From assembly GCA_016714445.1 (NCBI GenBank), contig JADJNF010000004.1, forward strand, positions 1-64,000: DNA of 64,000 nucleotides, given 5' to 3'. The notes beneath the pieces were generated by a model that searched no databases, was not told the DNA's origin, and was given only the letters and a program-made list of their open reading frames with translations. The stretch is from Saprospiraceae bacterium. Lineage in GTDB: Bacteria; Bacteroidota; Bacteroidia; Chitinophagales; Saprospiraceae. A program made the position numbers and the translations under genes. This document shows, one piece after another, positions 63,881 through 64,000 of the stretch; position 1 is the stretch's first letter; the number at the start of each line of letters is the position of its first letter.

Positions 63881-64000
63881 TGGCGTTTATAGCAAATAAA
63901 GATACATTAATCGCATTTTTATTAAAATTTGAAATTGAGCCATGATTTCAAATTTTCAAACTATAAATCCATAGGAATCATTCCTATATCTTGAATATTT

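Overview
The window is AT-rich chromosomal DNA of a Bacteroidota bacterium, most likely Saprospiria-like (the class is a guess). Supporting marks are a C-terminal type IX secretion (T9SS) sorting domain, a PorU-like C25 protease, a fused CcoNO cbb3 oxidase, AAA/DUF4143 ATPases, and promoters of the Bacteroidota form TTTG-(19-21 nt)-TAnnTTTG. I see no rRNA, tRNA, CRISPR array, integrase or transposase.

Region 1 (1-5.4 kb) is eroded. It holds the 3' end of a mannose-1-phosphate guanylyltransferase gene, a broken hipBA toxin-antitoxin pair, an intact AAA/DUF4143 ATPase bracketed on both sides by the same 22-bp repeat, glycosyltransferase (GT) fragments around a frameshifted GT4 gene, and a frameshifted membrane/TPR gene.

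Region 2 (5.6-20 kb) is a surface-polysaccharide locus: two polysaccharide-deacetylase-like paralogues, GT4, FemAB-like GNAT, two FkbM methyltransferases, a GT9, two GT2, then a gene-poor 0.8-kb stretch, a plus-strand pair (GT8-like and GT29/sialyltransferase-like) and a Wzm/Wzt ABC exporter whose ATPase has a C-terminal glycan-binding extension. Together they would build, decorate and export a surface glycan.

Region 3 (20-30 kb) holds a large PorU2-like C25 protease, an OmpR-type response regulator with its histidine kinase, and a divergent run DUF4271 / HemD-like / NUDIX.

Region 4 (30-37 kb) is a cbb3 oxidase locus read on the minus strand (ccoS, ccoNO, ccoQ, ccoP, then ccoG, then ccoH and a TauE/SafE-like protein); ccoQ is only 54 aa. 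ccoI is absent. Region 5 (37-41.4 kb) runs on the plus strand: esterase, S41 protease, tsaB and two cysteine-free ArsR-type regulators.

Region 6 (41.9-58.1 kb) is one giant secreted repeat protein (about 5,400 aa) now split by a single missing base. It has about 43 Ig-like modules, four copies of an exact 1,779-bp higher-order repeat, two kinds of domain inserted inside the Ig modules, and a T9SS type A sorting domain. Region 7 (58.4-63.8 kb) has an HtrA protease, a 3-hydroxyacyl-CoA dehydrogenase and an M1-peptidase-like protein without any zinc ligand that carries a probable outer-membrane barrel.
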